Part shown: piece by piece, positions 1 to 8,345 of the stretch
Position numbering within the stretch: the first letter of the stretch is position 1
Layout of the letters: the number at the start of each line of letters is the position of its first letter
Assembly: GCF_900129445.1 (NCBI RefSeq)
Contig: NZ_FQVT01000007.1
Coordinates: 62,001 to 126,000, forward strand
Reading direction: 5' to 3'
Length of the DNA: 64,000 nucleotides
Origin: Salegentibacter echinorum
Lineage (GTDB): Bacteria > Bacteroidota > Bacteroidia > Flavobacteriales > Flavobacteriaceae
Notes under the pieces: model-generated
The model's input: only the letters and a program-made list of their open reading frames with translations
What the model was told of the DNA's origin: nothing
Databases searched by the model: none
Translations under genes and position numbers: made by a program

Positions 1-1
1 G

Positions 2-175
2 CTGATGAAACTGCCAACCAATGAAAAGGCGATTGCTTTTAAAATGATAAAAGAAAGTGGTGTTCCGATGCTGCCCAGCATTCCGGTTTCTCAAGCGCAA
101 TTGGCAATGAAAGCTTTTAACCGTCTGCGCCGCGGCGTGGAAGTAGCCACCAAATCAAGTTCCATAGGTATTTAA
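2..175 (+). CDS. Relaxase (DUF5712/MobB-like), C-terminal 57 codons only
   Basis: This is the 3' end of a gene that begins left of the window. Reading from base 2 gives LMKLPTNEKAIAF and ends SSSIGI at the TAA at 173-175. It aligns almost residue for residue with the last ~57 residues of the complete relaxase at 40628-41659 (MKLPTSEKAIAF ... SSSIGI). The HxH metal site of the relaxase lies in the missing part. Fifteen bases separate it from the coupling protein gene, the same order as in the second copy. It should nick and guide the transferred strand during conjugation; that role is inferred from the paralogue. Confidence 0.85.
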   Translation: MMKLPTNEKAIAFKMIKESGVPMLPSIPVSQAQLAMKAFNRLRRGVEVATKSSSIGI

Positions 176-190
176 TTTAATTCTAATAGT

Positions 191-1771
191 ATGTATGTAG
201 ATCATCTCTTTACCGTTCTTTCCATCATTGGGCTGACCAGTGCGTTGTTTTATGGTGGGTATAAAATTTCCAACTATGCATTTCTGGTAAACAATCTGTT
301 ATTGTTTGCATTGGCTTATTTTTTACAAGCTTCCAACAATTTGGTTTTGGTGTTGTTGAATGTGGTCTGTCCGCTTTTGCTAATCAATACGGCATTGTAC
401 GTTTTCCTGCATAAAAGGGAAAACTCAAAAAATAGTGACCATAGGTACCAAGTTGATTTTAAAACTACCAATGGAGATTTCAAACTGGATAATATTAAAC
501 GTGGGGCATCCATCATCGGTTCTGCGGGAAGCGGAAAGACCGAAAGTGTGGTGTATGGCTTCCTAAAGCATTTCCGAGAAGAAGGTTTTTGTGGTATCAT
601 CCACGACTACAAAGATTTTGAATTGACGGAAATGGCGTATCCGCTTTTTAAGGATGGGGATATTCCGTTTAAGGTGATTTCCTTGGATAAAATAATCCAT
701 CAGGTTAATCCCATTGCTCCACGCTATTTAGAGAATGAGGAAAGTGTGAATGAGGTTTCACGAGTACTTATCGAGAACTTATTAGAGCAACGGGAGTCGG
801 GAACGGCGGGAACCACTAAATTTTTCAATGATGCTGCGGAAGGCTTGATCGGTGGACTCATTTGGAAACTGAAAACGACCTATCCGAAATTTTGTACTCT
901 TCCGCATTTAATCGCTATTTATCAGTACCTGGACACCGATAGCCTGATCCAGTTTTTGGAAACTAATACCACATCGAGGGCAATGGCAGATGCTTTTATC
1001 AGCGGGAAAGATTCCGAGCGGCAAACCGCCGGGGTAAAAAGTACCTTGGCCAATGCACTGAAGCGCATCAGTACCCAACGGATTTTTATGGCATTGTCCG
1101 CTGATGAAGTCCCACTCAATATTAATAGTGAAGAAAATCCTGCGGTAATTTCAATCGTAAACAATCCAAAATTTGAAAGCTCCTATTCACCGGTGATTGC
1201 TACTATTGTTCATACCATTACCAAACAAATGAGCGTGCGCGGTCAGAGACCGTCTTTTTTACTTATGGAAGAAGCGCCGACCATACGCTTACTGAATATG
1301 CACCGCATTCCGGCCACGCTGCGGAGTTACGATATTGCCACCATCTACGTGATGCAGGACAAGATCCAGAATGATATGATGTATGGTGATAAGGCGAGCA
1401 AGGCAATATTAAGCAATCTTTCCTATCAATTCTTTGGGAAAGTTAACGATCCCGACACCGCTAAATACTATGAATGTTTTTTTGAGATTATAAAAGACCC
1501 TACAAAAAGTGTGAGTCGTGGCCATAATTTGGATTTTGATACCAGAGTAACTACCGGGGAAAAAGAAATTCCAAAAATCAGGGCAGATGTTTTCTTTCGT
1601 TTGAAACAAGGGGAGTTTATAACCTATGCCGATGGAGAAGACAAAAAAGTGCAATTCAAATTATCAAAGATTCAAAGAAGGGTACCTGAAGAATCAAAGC
1701 TTTTTTCTCAAGCTGAGTTGGAATCTAATTTTGATAGGGTTTATGAAGAAGCGAGGTCTATATTTGAGTAA
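191..1771 (+). CDS. Type IV coupling protein (VirD4/TraG-like), copy 1
   Basis: A 526-residue conjugative coupling ATPase that should bring the relaxase-DNA complex to the secretion channel at the inner membrane. Hydrophobic segments fill roughly residues 5-75. A Walker A motif GSAGSGKTES is at 110-119 and an acidic Walker B-like stretch FLLMEEAP is near 355. The middle and C-terminal parts are nearly identical by eye to the protein at 41687-43234, while the N-terminal membrane region differs strongly. It directly follows the relaxase tail. The start at 191 is the first ATG after that gene and precedes the membrane segments. The family call is firm; which T4SS it serves (probably the tra operon at 9.7-17 kb) is inference. 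Confidence 0.9.
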   Translation: MYVDHLFTVLSIIGLTSALFYGGYKISNYAFLVNNLLLFALAYFLQASNNLVLVLLNVVCPLLLINTALYVFLHKRENSKNSDHRYQVDFKTTNGDFKLDNIKRGASIIGSAGSGKTESVVYGFLKHFREEGFCGIIHDYKDFELTEMAYPLFKDGDIPFKVISLDKIIHQVNPIAPRYLENEESVNEVSRVLIENLLEQRESGTAGTTKFFNDAAEGLIGGLIWKLKTTYPKFCTLPHLIAIYQYLDTDSLIQFLETNTTSRAMADAFISGKDSERQTAGVKSTLANALKRISTQRIFMALSADEVPLNINSEENPAVISIVNNPKFESSYSPVIATIVHTITKQMSVRGQRPSFLLMEEAPTIRLLNMHRIPATLRSYDIATIYVMQDKIQNDMMYGDKASKAILSNLSYQFFGKVNDPDTAKYYECFFEIIKDPTKSVSRGHNLDFDTRVTTGEKEIPKIRADVFFRLKQGEFITYADGEDKKVQFKLSKIQRRVPEESKLFSQAELESNFDRVYEEARSIFE

Positions 1772-1828
1772 AAGTTTGAACTTATTATAGTCCCATAATA
1801 TCGGAGTATTTATTGTAAGAATATTCGT

Positions 1829-1883
1829 GTGTTCATTATTTTGTTTTGTTCAGTGACAATGAACATTCAAATATAATGAACAC
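1829..1883. repeat. 55-bp nested inverted repeat, copy 1
   Basis: Layout: outer arm GTGTTCATT (1829-1837), 9 nt, core TGTTCAGTGACAATGAACA (1847-1865), 9 nt, outer arm AATGAACAC (1875-1883). The outer arms are perfect inverted repeats. The core is a 6-bp inverted repeat around a 7-bp asymmetric centre. A second copy with the same spacing and core, but unrelated 9-nt spacers, is at 54116-54170. The four TGTTCA-type half-sites suggest a protein-binding or recombination site; an RNA fold with a symmetric internal loop is also possible. It lies 57 bp after the coupling protein gene in an otherwise gene-free gap (1772-2178). No other feature is evident in that gap apart from the palindrome at 2029. 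Confidence 0.7.
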
Positions 1884-2028
1884 GACACTTATAGAACTAA
1901 AGCTTAAATAATTAGGTGAAGGAACAGGCTTCCTTTCAATAAATTGATAAAATCTACTGCTAAACCATCGAAAAATAAATTCTAAAATTAGGATACCTAT
2001 TTTCTTCTGATCGAAATAGGGTTCTCGT

Positions 2029-2055
2029 AATTCGGGACCCACTGTGTCCCGAATT
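2029..2055. repeat. 27-bp palindromic repeat (CCCGA/TCGGG type)
   Basis: An inverted repeat with arms AATTCGGGAC and GTCCCGAATT around 7 nt. Its reverse complement matches the palindrome at 5550-5576, inside the DUF1016 gene, with a single mismatch. This suggests a small dispersed REP-like element. It is not followed by a T-run in the + direction strong enough to call a terminator with certainty. Confidence 0.6.
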
Positions 2056-2178
2056 GATTTTTTTTTTGGCGTCCATAAGGGTGGTAAATGATAGAGCTCA
2101 TTTTAAACCAAGAACAATTTCATTTGTTAATAACTCGCTCACATAATTTTTATCTCCATATTGAAATTTTCGTTATAA

Positions 2179-2195
2179 TTGACAAATATTGTCAA
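2179..2195. promoter_or_regulatory. Putative operator of the XRE regulator
   Basis: A perfect inverted repeat, TTGACAA and TTGTCAA with a 3-bp ATA centre, ends 28 bp upstream of the XRE start codon. Part of the motif recurs just before the ATG (TTGTCAA at 2217-2223). Autoregulation by the XRE protein, as for restriction controller proteins, is inferred from position and symmetry only. Confidence 0.45.
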
Positions 2196-2223
2196 GTTAA
2201 TTTTATCAACTTATTGTTGTCAA

Positions 2224-2541
2224 ATGAAAAAAAACAATTCCACTGGGGAAATATTGAGGAAGCAGAGAGAAGAAAAAGGCTTATTGCTTAGGCAAGTAGC
2301 AGCTCTTTTGGATGTTGATACGGCTATCCTTAGCAAAATTGAGCGTGGAGAGCGTAAGGCAAAAAAGGAACAAATTGTTGAGTTAGCTAAAATCTTAGAT
2401 TTGAATCAGGAAGATTTAATTATTCAGTTTTTAAGTGAAAGAATACTTTATGAAATTCAAGATGAAGAATTAGGAGAAAAAGCCTTGAAGGTCGCTGAGC
2501 AAAAAATAAAAAAGAATAACACTAAGCAGATTAAAGATTGA
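2224..2541 (+). CDS. XRE-family HTH regulator of the restriction operon
   Basis: A protein of about 105 residues beginning MKKNNSTGEILRKQREEKG. The helix-turn-helix spans about residues 8-62 (LLLRQVAALLDVDTAILSKI followed by ERGERKAKKEQIVELAKIL), a standard Cro/CI fold. A short helical tail follows. I chose the ATG at 2224 rather than an in-frame TTG at 2179, which would place the operator-like palindrome inside the gene and add residues before the fold. Its TGA overlaps the ATG of the restriction gene by one base (TGATG), so the two are translationally coupled. It probably times expression of the restriction-modification genes after the element enters a new cell, as controller proteins do; this is inference. 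Confidence 0.85.
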   Translation: MKKNNSTGEILRKQREEKGLLLRQVAALLDVDTAILSKIERGERKAKKEQIVELAKILDLNQEDLIIQFLSERILYEIQDEELGEKALKVAEQKIKKNNTKQIKD

Positions 2542-5255
2542 TGGGAATTAAGTTAGAAGAATTAGCGTATCAACAAACAGCGATTAAATCGGTGGTTGAT
2601 GTCTTTGACGGCACGGTTAAAAATACCTTTGACAATTCCAGTAATGACGGTATTCGCTCGAATAGAATTTCACTCACTGAGCAAGAAATTCAGGAGAATA
2701 TAAAATCAATTATTCAGGAAAATGGTATTGCTGAAGAAATCGCCAAATTAACTCCCGAACACGAATTGACCATTGAAATGGAAACCGGGACCGGGAAAAC
2801 CCTGGTGTATTTAAAAACCATTTATGAGCTTTACAAACATTACGGTTTTACCAAGTTTATCATACTTGTTCCTTCTGTCGCTATCCGTCAAGGGGTACTC
2901 AATACCTTAGAGACTTTCAATACCCAATTAGAGGGAATATATGGGTTTACCCCAAAGGCTTTTGAATATGACAGTAAGCGTTTGAATAAGGTGACCAATT
3001 TTATTGAGGAACAACATCCTCAAATAATGATAATGACCTTAGCTTCTTTTAATTCAGAAGATAAAATTTTGAACCAAGCCCAACGGGAAGATTTATTTGC
3101 CAATATTCCTTTTATTGAAGCAATTGGGCGAACCAATCCTTTTATTATAATGGATGAACCACAGGAAGGAATGGATACCCCTAATTCCATTAAGCAAATT
3201 AAAAAGCTCAATCCCCTTTTCAAATTAAGATATTCTGCAACGCATAGGGTTTCCAAAAACAAACTGTATCGCTTAACGCCGTATGATAGTTACAAAGAAG
3301 GTTTGGTGAAAAAAATAGAAGTACTTACCGTTACCGAAAAAAACGATGAGGCTACTTTAAAACTTGAATTATCTGAAGTTAAGTTTGGAAAAGGCGATCC
3401 AAAGGTTAAAATAAAAGCTTGGCACCAAATGGCCAGTGGGAAAATTCAGTTTAAAAATACAGCCTGGTTAAAAGAGGATGATAATCTTGGAGAGAAAACG
3501 AATAATCCAAGTTACCTAAACTATAAGATACAACGCATTCATAAAAGTCTTCGTACCCAAAAATGGTCTGTAACTTTCTATAATGGAACAGAAATATTAG
3601 AAAAACAGGCTTCCGGCAATATCCAAAGCATTTGGGAATTACAATTGGAATGGCTCATCATTAGACATTTCACCAAAAAGCAAAAACTACAGGAGCAAGG
3701 TATTAAATGTCTTTCCCTTATATTTATTGATAAGGTGGCTAACTATGTTAGCGATGATCCTGTTATTAAAAGGATATTTATAGAAAAGTATAAAACACTT
3801 TATCCTGAATTTCATAACAATCAAGAGCCTTCAGCCGAACATATCGAACATATTCAAGGTTCATATTTTGCTAAAACGGGCAAGGGAGAGTTTACAGATA
3901 GCGAAAGTTCGATGCGTAAGAACAGCGATGTATTTGATGCTATCTTAAAAGACAAAGAGGGTTTACTCAATTATGGTGATAGTGTGGCCAATAAAATCGA
4001 GTTTATTTTTTCACATTCCGCTTTGGGCGTTGGGTGGGATAACCCTAACATCTTCAACATTGCTACCTTGAGCAATTCTTATTCTGAAATTAAAAAGCGA
4101 CAGGAGATTGGGCGTGGCTTGCGTATATGTGTGGATAATAAAGGAAATCGTATTTATGACAAGCCAGATGTTTCCGATGCTGATCGTATCAATCAGCTGA
4201 CCGTGATTCCAAATGAAACCTATGAAACTTTTGTAACTCAATATCAAGAAGAAATAAAAGAAGTTTATGGAACACAAACGGCTGGTGCCGGAATGACGCA
4301 TACTCATAAGGGAAAACCGCAAAACGAAGTTCGATTTAAGCGGAATGATAATGAGAATATCAATAAAGCTTTCAAACGTTTTTGGGCTGCCCTCGCTAAA
4401 AAAACCAATTATACCGTAGCTTTTGATGAAGAAGCCCTTGTTGAAAGAAGCCGGGAAGCGCTCAATCAAATAGATATTGCCGATTATGTAGCAGAGGTGA
4501 ATAGCCGATCTATTAGTGCTATTTCAGAGGAAGAATTCAAAGATGAATTTGGAGGGAGTGAAAGCTATAAATTAAAAGCCAGTTATACGGCTTTGGATTT
4601 GGTGGAAGAACTCAGCGAAAATACGGGATTGAGCTATACCACAACTTTTTCCATTATTCGGGATATTGAGCACGCCCATTTTGCCAAAAATCCACCACAG
4701 TTTATCCACCGGGCTTCTGCACTTATAAAGAATATTGAACTGGAAGAAATGTTACGTGGTTTGGATTATCATTTAACCAATGAAGTCTTTCCTTTTGATT
4801 TTGATGATTTTGTAAAACAACTGGATGATAAACGCTATACATTAACTCCAAAACGCGGAGTTTTTGACAAAACCTTAGTAGATAGTGAAGTGGAACACAA
4901 ATTTGCTTTGACTGCTGATAACGATGATGAGGTAGTCTGTTTTCTTAAACTACCTTCTTATTATAAAATCAAAACACCTATTGGTGAATACGAACCGGAC
5001 TTCGGAATCGTGATGAAACGCAAAAATTTAAAAGACGGTGTGGAAAGTGAATTTTATTTTGTAATTGAAACAAAGGGAACCAATAACATCAATGATAAGA
5101 AGTCTTTAAAAGAAAGTGAAGTTTATAAAATAAAATGTGCGCTTAAACATTTTGAAGCATTGGGCGTAGATGTAAAATACAAAGCCCCTGTAAAAGAGTA
5201 TGATTATTTTAAAACAGAAGCTCAAAAGGATATAAATAAAGTGCAACAGGCCTAA
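2541..5255 (+). CDS. res: Type III restriction enzyme, Res subunit
   Basis: A 904-residue helicase-nuclease subunit that cleaves DNA in complex with Mod. N-terminal superfamily 2 motor: ETGTGKT (Walker A, residues ~81-87), DEPQ (205-208), SATH (motif III), and a C-terminal helicase lobe with GVGWDNP and QEIGRGLRI (motif VI). A C-terminal PD-(D/E)xK nuclease is visible as PDFG (819-822) followed by ETK (843-845). The length is typical of Res. It starts at the ATG that overlaps the XRE stop. A DUF1016 nuclease gene is inserted between res and mod, instead of the usual direct mod-res pairing. All motifs look intact, so the enzyme is probably active. Confidence 0.93.
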   Translation: MGIKLEELAYQQTAIKSVVDVFDGTVKNTFDNSSNDGIRSNRISLTEQEIQENIKSIIQENGIAEEIAKLTPEHELTIEMETGTGKTLVYLKTIYELYKHYGFTKFIILVPSVAIRQGVLNTLETFNTQLEGIYGFTPKAFEYDSKRLNKVTNFIEEQHPQIMIMTLASFNSEDKILNQAQREDLFANIPFIEAIGRTNPFIIMDEPQEGMDTPNSIKQIKKLNPLFKLRYSATHRVSKNKLYRLTPYDSYKEGLVKKIEVLTVTEKNDEATLKLELSEVKFGKGDPKVKIKAWHQMASGKIQFKNTAWLKEDDNLGEKTNNPSYLNYKIQRIHKSLRTQKWSVTFYNGTEILEKQASGNIQSIWELQLEWLIIRHFTKKQKLQEQGIKCLSLIFIDKVANYVSDDPVIKRIFIEKYKTLYPEFHNNQEPSAEHIEHIQGSYFAKTGKGEFTDSESSMRKNSDVFDAILKDKEGLLNYGDSVANKIEFIFSHSALGVGWDNPNIFNIATLSNSYSEIKKRQEIGRGLRICVDNKGNRIYDKPDVSDADRINQLTVIPNETYETFVTQYQEEIKEVYGTQTAGAGMTHTHKGKPQNEVRFKRNDNENINKAFKRFWAALAKKTNYTVAFDEEALVERSREALNQIDIADYVAEVNSRSISAISEEEFKDEFGGSESYKLKASYTALDLVEELSENTGLSYTTTFSIIRDIEHAHFAKNPPQFIHRASALIKNIELEEMLRGLDYHLTNEVFPFDFDDFVKQLDDKRYTLTPKRGVFDKTLVDSEVEHKFALTADNDDEVVCFLKLPSYYKIKTPIGEYEPDFGIVMKRKNLKDGVESEFYFVIETKGTNNINDKKSLKESEVYKIKCALKHFEALGVDVKYKAPVKEYDYFKTEAQKDINKVQQA

Positions 5256-5271
5256 AAGAATAAAAAAATTA

Positions 5272-6258
5272 ATGAAACCCGGTAAATCACATAGCGCCCT
5301 TATTCAAGAAATAAGGGGTATTTTAAAACAGGCTCGTAAACAGGCTGCTACAGCGGTTAATTCCGCAATGGTATTTGCTTATTGGGAGATTGGGCAACGT
5401 ATTGTAGATGAGGAACAAAAAGGTAGCGAAAGGGCGGAATACGGCACTTATTTATTAAAGGAATTAGCCCAAAACCTAAGTCGGGATTTTGGCAAAAGCT
5501 TTGATGCTCGTGAGTTACGTAGGATTCGGCAATTTTACCTGAGTTTTCCAATTCGGGACACAGTGCGTCCCGAATTGAGTTGGTCTCATTATCGCTTATT
5601 GATACGTGTGGAAAATGAAAGTATACGGGAGTTTTATTTGAAGGAATCCATTAGCCAACATTGGAGTACCCGAAAACTTGACCGTAACATTAGCAGTCAA
5701 TATTACCAGCGCATTTTATCCAACCAATCTAATGAGGAAATTACTTCAGAAAAAGGTGAATTATCCAGCTTGGATTTTATTAAAAACCCCTACGTACTCG
5801 AATTTCTTGATCTTCCCGCCAATTTAACACATAAAGAAAAGGACATTGAAAAAGCTATTATTGCCCATTTACAAACTTTTCTGTTGGAATTGGGTAAAGG
5901 TTTTGCCTTCGTAGCGCAGCAAAAACTGGTGCGAACCGAGACTTCAGATTTCTTTATTGACCTGGTATTTTACAATTATCATTTGAAATGCTTTGTAGTG
6001 ATTGATATTAAAAGTGGAAAATTGAGCCATCAAGATATTGGGCAGTTGGATATGTATGTACGAATGTTTGACGAGCGTGAAAAATCGAAGACCGATAATC
6101 CCACAATCGGGATATTATTATGTGCCGATACCGATAATGTGGTGGCTAAATATTCGGTACTTAATGATAAGAAAAACCTGTTTGCTTCAAAATATCAAAT
6201 GTACCTGCCCAGTGAGGAAGAACTGCAACAATTTATAGAAAAAGACCTTGAAGAATAG
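5272..6258 (+). CDS. DUF1016/YhcG-family PD-(D/E)xK nuclease, copy 1
   Basis: A 328-residue protein. The N-terminal DUF1016_N helical domain reads AMVFAYWEIGQRIVDEEQKG ... RELRRIRQFYLSFP, then LSWSHYRLLIRVE. The C-terminal nuclease domain reads KGFAFVAQQ ... FIDLVFYNYHLKCFVVIDIK, where D and DIK match a PD-(D/E)xK core. The family is common in defence islands beside restriction genes; its exact role is not settled. Residues ~93-102 (IRDTVRPEL) are encoded by a 27-bp DNA palindrome that also occurs between genes at 2029. It lies 16 bp after res and 2 bp before mod, so it belongs to the same operon. Confidence 0.88.
   Translation: MKPGKSHSALIQEIRGILKQARKQAATAVNSAMVFAYWEIGQRIVDEEQKGSERAEYGTYLLKELAQNLSRDFGKSFDARELRRIRQFYLSFPIRDTVRPELSWSHYRLLIRVENESIREFYLKESISQHWSTRKLDRNISSQYYQRILSNQSNEEITSEKGELSSLDFIKNPYVLEFLDLPANLTHKEKDIEKAIIAHLQTFLLELGKGFAFVAQQKLVRTETSDFFIDLVFYNYHLKCFVVIDIKSGKLSHQDIGQLDMYVRMFDEREKSKTDNPTIGILLCADTDNVVAKYSVLNDKKNLFASKYQMYLPSEEELQQFIEKDLEE
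5550..5576. repeat. 27-bp palindrome inside the DUF1016 gene
   Basis: Arms AATTCGGGAC and GTCCCGAATT enclose 7 nt. It is one mismatch from the reverse complement of the intergenic copy at 2029-2055. It is in frame and encodes part of the linker between two conserved DUF1016 segments. Confidence 0.7.
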
Positions 6259-6260
6259 TT

Positions 6261-8321
6261 ATGAGTGATAGTAAAGAAACTATAGAAAACCCATTGGAAA
6301 AAGTACAGTCACACGACTGGAATAGAGAACGGTTAGAGCAATTAAAACAACTGATGCCAGATTTGTTTACTAGTGAAGGGAAACTAAATATCAACGAACT
6401 CAAAAAAGTGGTGGATCCCGAAAGCGTAAGTGAAACCGAACGCTATGAATTTCGCTGGTTTGGAAAGAGCAAGGCAAAACGAGAAGCTTTTACGCCCACT
6501 AATGCTACACTTGTTTATGATGAAGACCGAAGTGTAAACCCTGAAAATAGTGAAAACCTGATTATTGAAGGAGAAAACCTACAGGTGCTCAAGTTACTCA
6601 GCAAAAGTTACCGTGAGCAGGTTAAGTGCATTTATATTGATCCGCCTTATAATAAAGATAAAGATTTTGTATATCGAGATACTTGGAAACAAGATGTTAA
6701 GTCTTATTGGGAGGATTCCGAAATGACTGAGAATGGAGTAAATGTTGATACGAATTCAGAAACAGATGGTCGTTTTCATAGTAATTGGCTAAATATGATG
6801 TACAGTAGATTGCTTATTGCTCGGCAATTGCTAAAGGAAGATGGAGTTTTATTTATCTCGTTAGACGATAGTGAAATACATCACTTGCGAAAGTTGTGTG
6901 ATGATATTTTTGGAGAAGAAAATTTTATTGAATGTATAACTTGGAATAAGAGAGTACCTAAAAACGATAAGGGTATAGGTAATATTCACGAATATATATT
7001 ACTCTATGTAAAAAACTCGGGTGTAAAACACGAGTTTACGATGAAAAAGGGAGGAATTGAAGAGATTAATAGACTATTATTTAAATTAAAAAAACAGAAA
7101 AAACCGATAGCAGAAGCTGAGAAAGAAATAAAGCGGCTTTATAAAAGAAGAGATTTTGATAGAGGGATTACTTTATATAATTCTTTAAATGCTGATTACA
7201 GATTATGGGGTAAAATAAATATGAGTTGGCCTAATGCTGATACCTTTGGACCAAACTATACAGTTAAACATCCTAAGACTGGCAAACCCGTAAAAGTTCC
7301 AGACCGGGGATGGAGGTGGAAAAGAGATACTTTTAATGAAGCGGCAAATTTTGTAGATGGAGAGTATCAAGATATTACTGAACTCCACGACGGAAGCTTT
7401 CTTTGTGGCAGAATTTGGTTTAGCAATGATGAAAATACCCAGCCAAGTTCAATAACATATTTTGATGAAGTTCAACGATTTCTGCTTAGGTCTATTCTTT
7501 CTACTAAAAGTGATGGAGGAATTGAAATTGAAAAACTTTTTGAAGGGAAAAGTTTCTTCTCATATCCCAAGCCTAGCAGATTAATCAAATTGCTATTTGA
7601 TTCAATTCCTATTAATAAGGGTGATATATTTCTTGATTTTTTCGCTGGTTCTGGGACTACTGGACAGGCGATACAAGAACTAAATGAAGAAGATGGTTTG
7701 ATAAGAAATTACATTTTGGTTCAGTTTCCAGAGGCAGCTGAAGAAAAAAGCGAGGCTTTTAAAGCAGGTTATAAAAAATTAAGCGATATCACTATTGAGC
7801 GTAATAAAAGGGTAATTGAAAAAATAATTGCTGAAAAGAAGAAAGACGAACCGGATTTATTCTCTGAAAGGAAGGACGAAAAAGAACAGTTAAAAGGCCT
7901 GGGTTTTAAAGTATTTAAACTCGTAAAATCTAATTTTCCACGGGTAGAATACGCTCCAGACCCGGAAAAGTCTGAGGAAGAAAATATAGCCTTGCTTAAA
8001 AAATATATTACCGAGAAAGAAGCCCAATTGGTTTCTGCTTTTAACCGGGAAGAACTCATTGCCGAAATTTTAATAAAGAACGGTTTTAAACTCAATTATA
8101 CCTTAGATAAACAGGAACAATTTAGGGAGAATGAGATATTCCTGGCATCAGATCGCGAAAAGGAAACCCTGATATGTTTAGATGTAAGCTTGGCAGAGGA
8201 AACCGTTGGGTATTTTAAAACACATACTGATCAAAAATTAATCGTGTTGGAAAGAGCTTTGGACACTACCAAAAAGTGGAATCTGAAGCATTATATGGGT
8301 GATAAATTTAATGCGTTTTAA
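6261..8321 (+). CDS. mod: Type III DNA methyltransferase, Mod subunit
   Basis: A 686-residue beta-class N6-adenine methyltransferase that recognises the target site and modifies it, and also guides Res. Motif IV DPPY (127-130, preceded by IYI) comes before motif I DFFAGSGTT (459-467), the beta-class order. Between them (about residues 230-430) is the variable target-recognition region, which sets specificity and cannot be read out by eye. The N-terminal ENLIIEGENLQVLKLL is typical of Mod. It starts 2 bp after the DUF1016 stop. The sequence shows no internal stop or missing motif. Confidence 0.93.
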   Translation: MSDSKETIENPLEKVQSHDWNRERLEQLKQLMPDLFTSEGKLNINELKKVVDPESVSETERYEFRWFGKSKAKREAFTPTNATLVYDEDRSVNPENSENLIIEGENLQVLKLLSKSYREQVKCIYIDPPYNKDKDFVYRDTWKQDVKSYWEDSEMTENGVNVDTNSETDGRFHSNWLNMMYSRLLIARQLLKEDGVLFISLDDSEIHHLRKLCDDIFGEENFIECITWNKRVPKNDKGIGNIHEYILLYVKNSGVKHEFTMKKGGIEEINRLLFKLKKQKKPIAEAEKEIKRLYKRRDFDRGITLYNSLNADYRLWGKINMSWPNADTFGPNYTVKHPKTGKPVKVPDRGWRWKRDTFNEAANFVDGEYQDITELHDGSFLCGRIWFSNDENTQPSSITYFDEVQRFLLRSILSTKSDGGIEIEKLFEGKSFFSYPKPSRLIKLLFDSIPINKGDIFLDFFAGSGTTGQAIQELNEEDGLIRNYILVQFPEAAEEKSEAFKAGYKKLSDITIERNKRVIEKIIAEKKKDEPDLFSERKDEKEQLKGLGFKVFKLVKSNFPRVEYAPDPEKSEEENIALLKKYITEKEAQLVSAFNREELIAEILIKNGFKLNYTLDKQEQFRENEIFLASDREKETLICLDVSLAEETVGYFKTHTDQKLIVLERALDTTKKWNLKHYMGDKFNAF

Positions 8322-8345
8322 TGGGGCAGGAGTAAAATTCAAATT

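Noticed and set aside
1829-1883. The nested repeat resembles a folded integron attC site
   Set aside because: There is no integron integrase in the window, the arms lack the attC R-box consensus, and there is no cassette array. I keep it as an unexplained site.
1836-2042. A 68-codon antisense frame beginning MGPELREPYF
   Set aside because: It starts in the palindrome and runs through the 55-bp repeat with no protein-like composition.
2179-2541. Longer XRE protein starting at a TTG
   Set aside because: It would put the operator-like palindrome in coding sequence; the ATG at 2224 matches the start of the fold.
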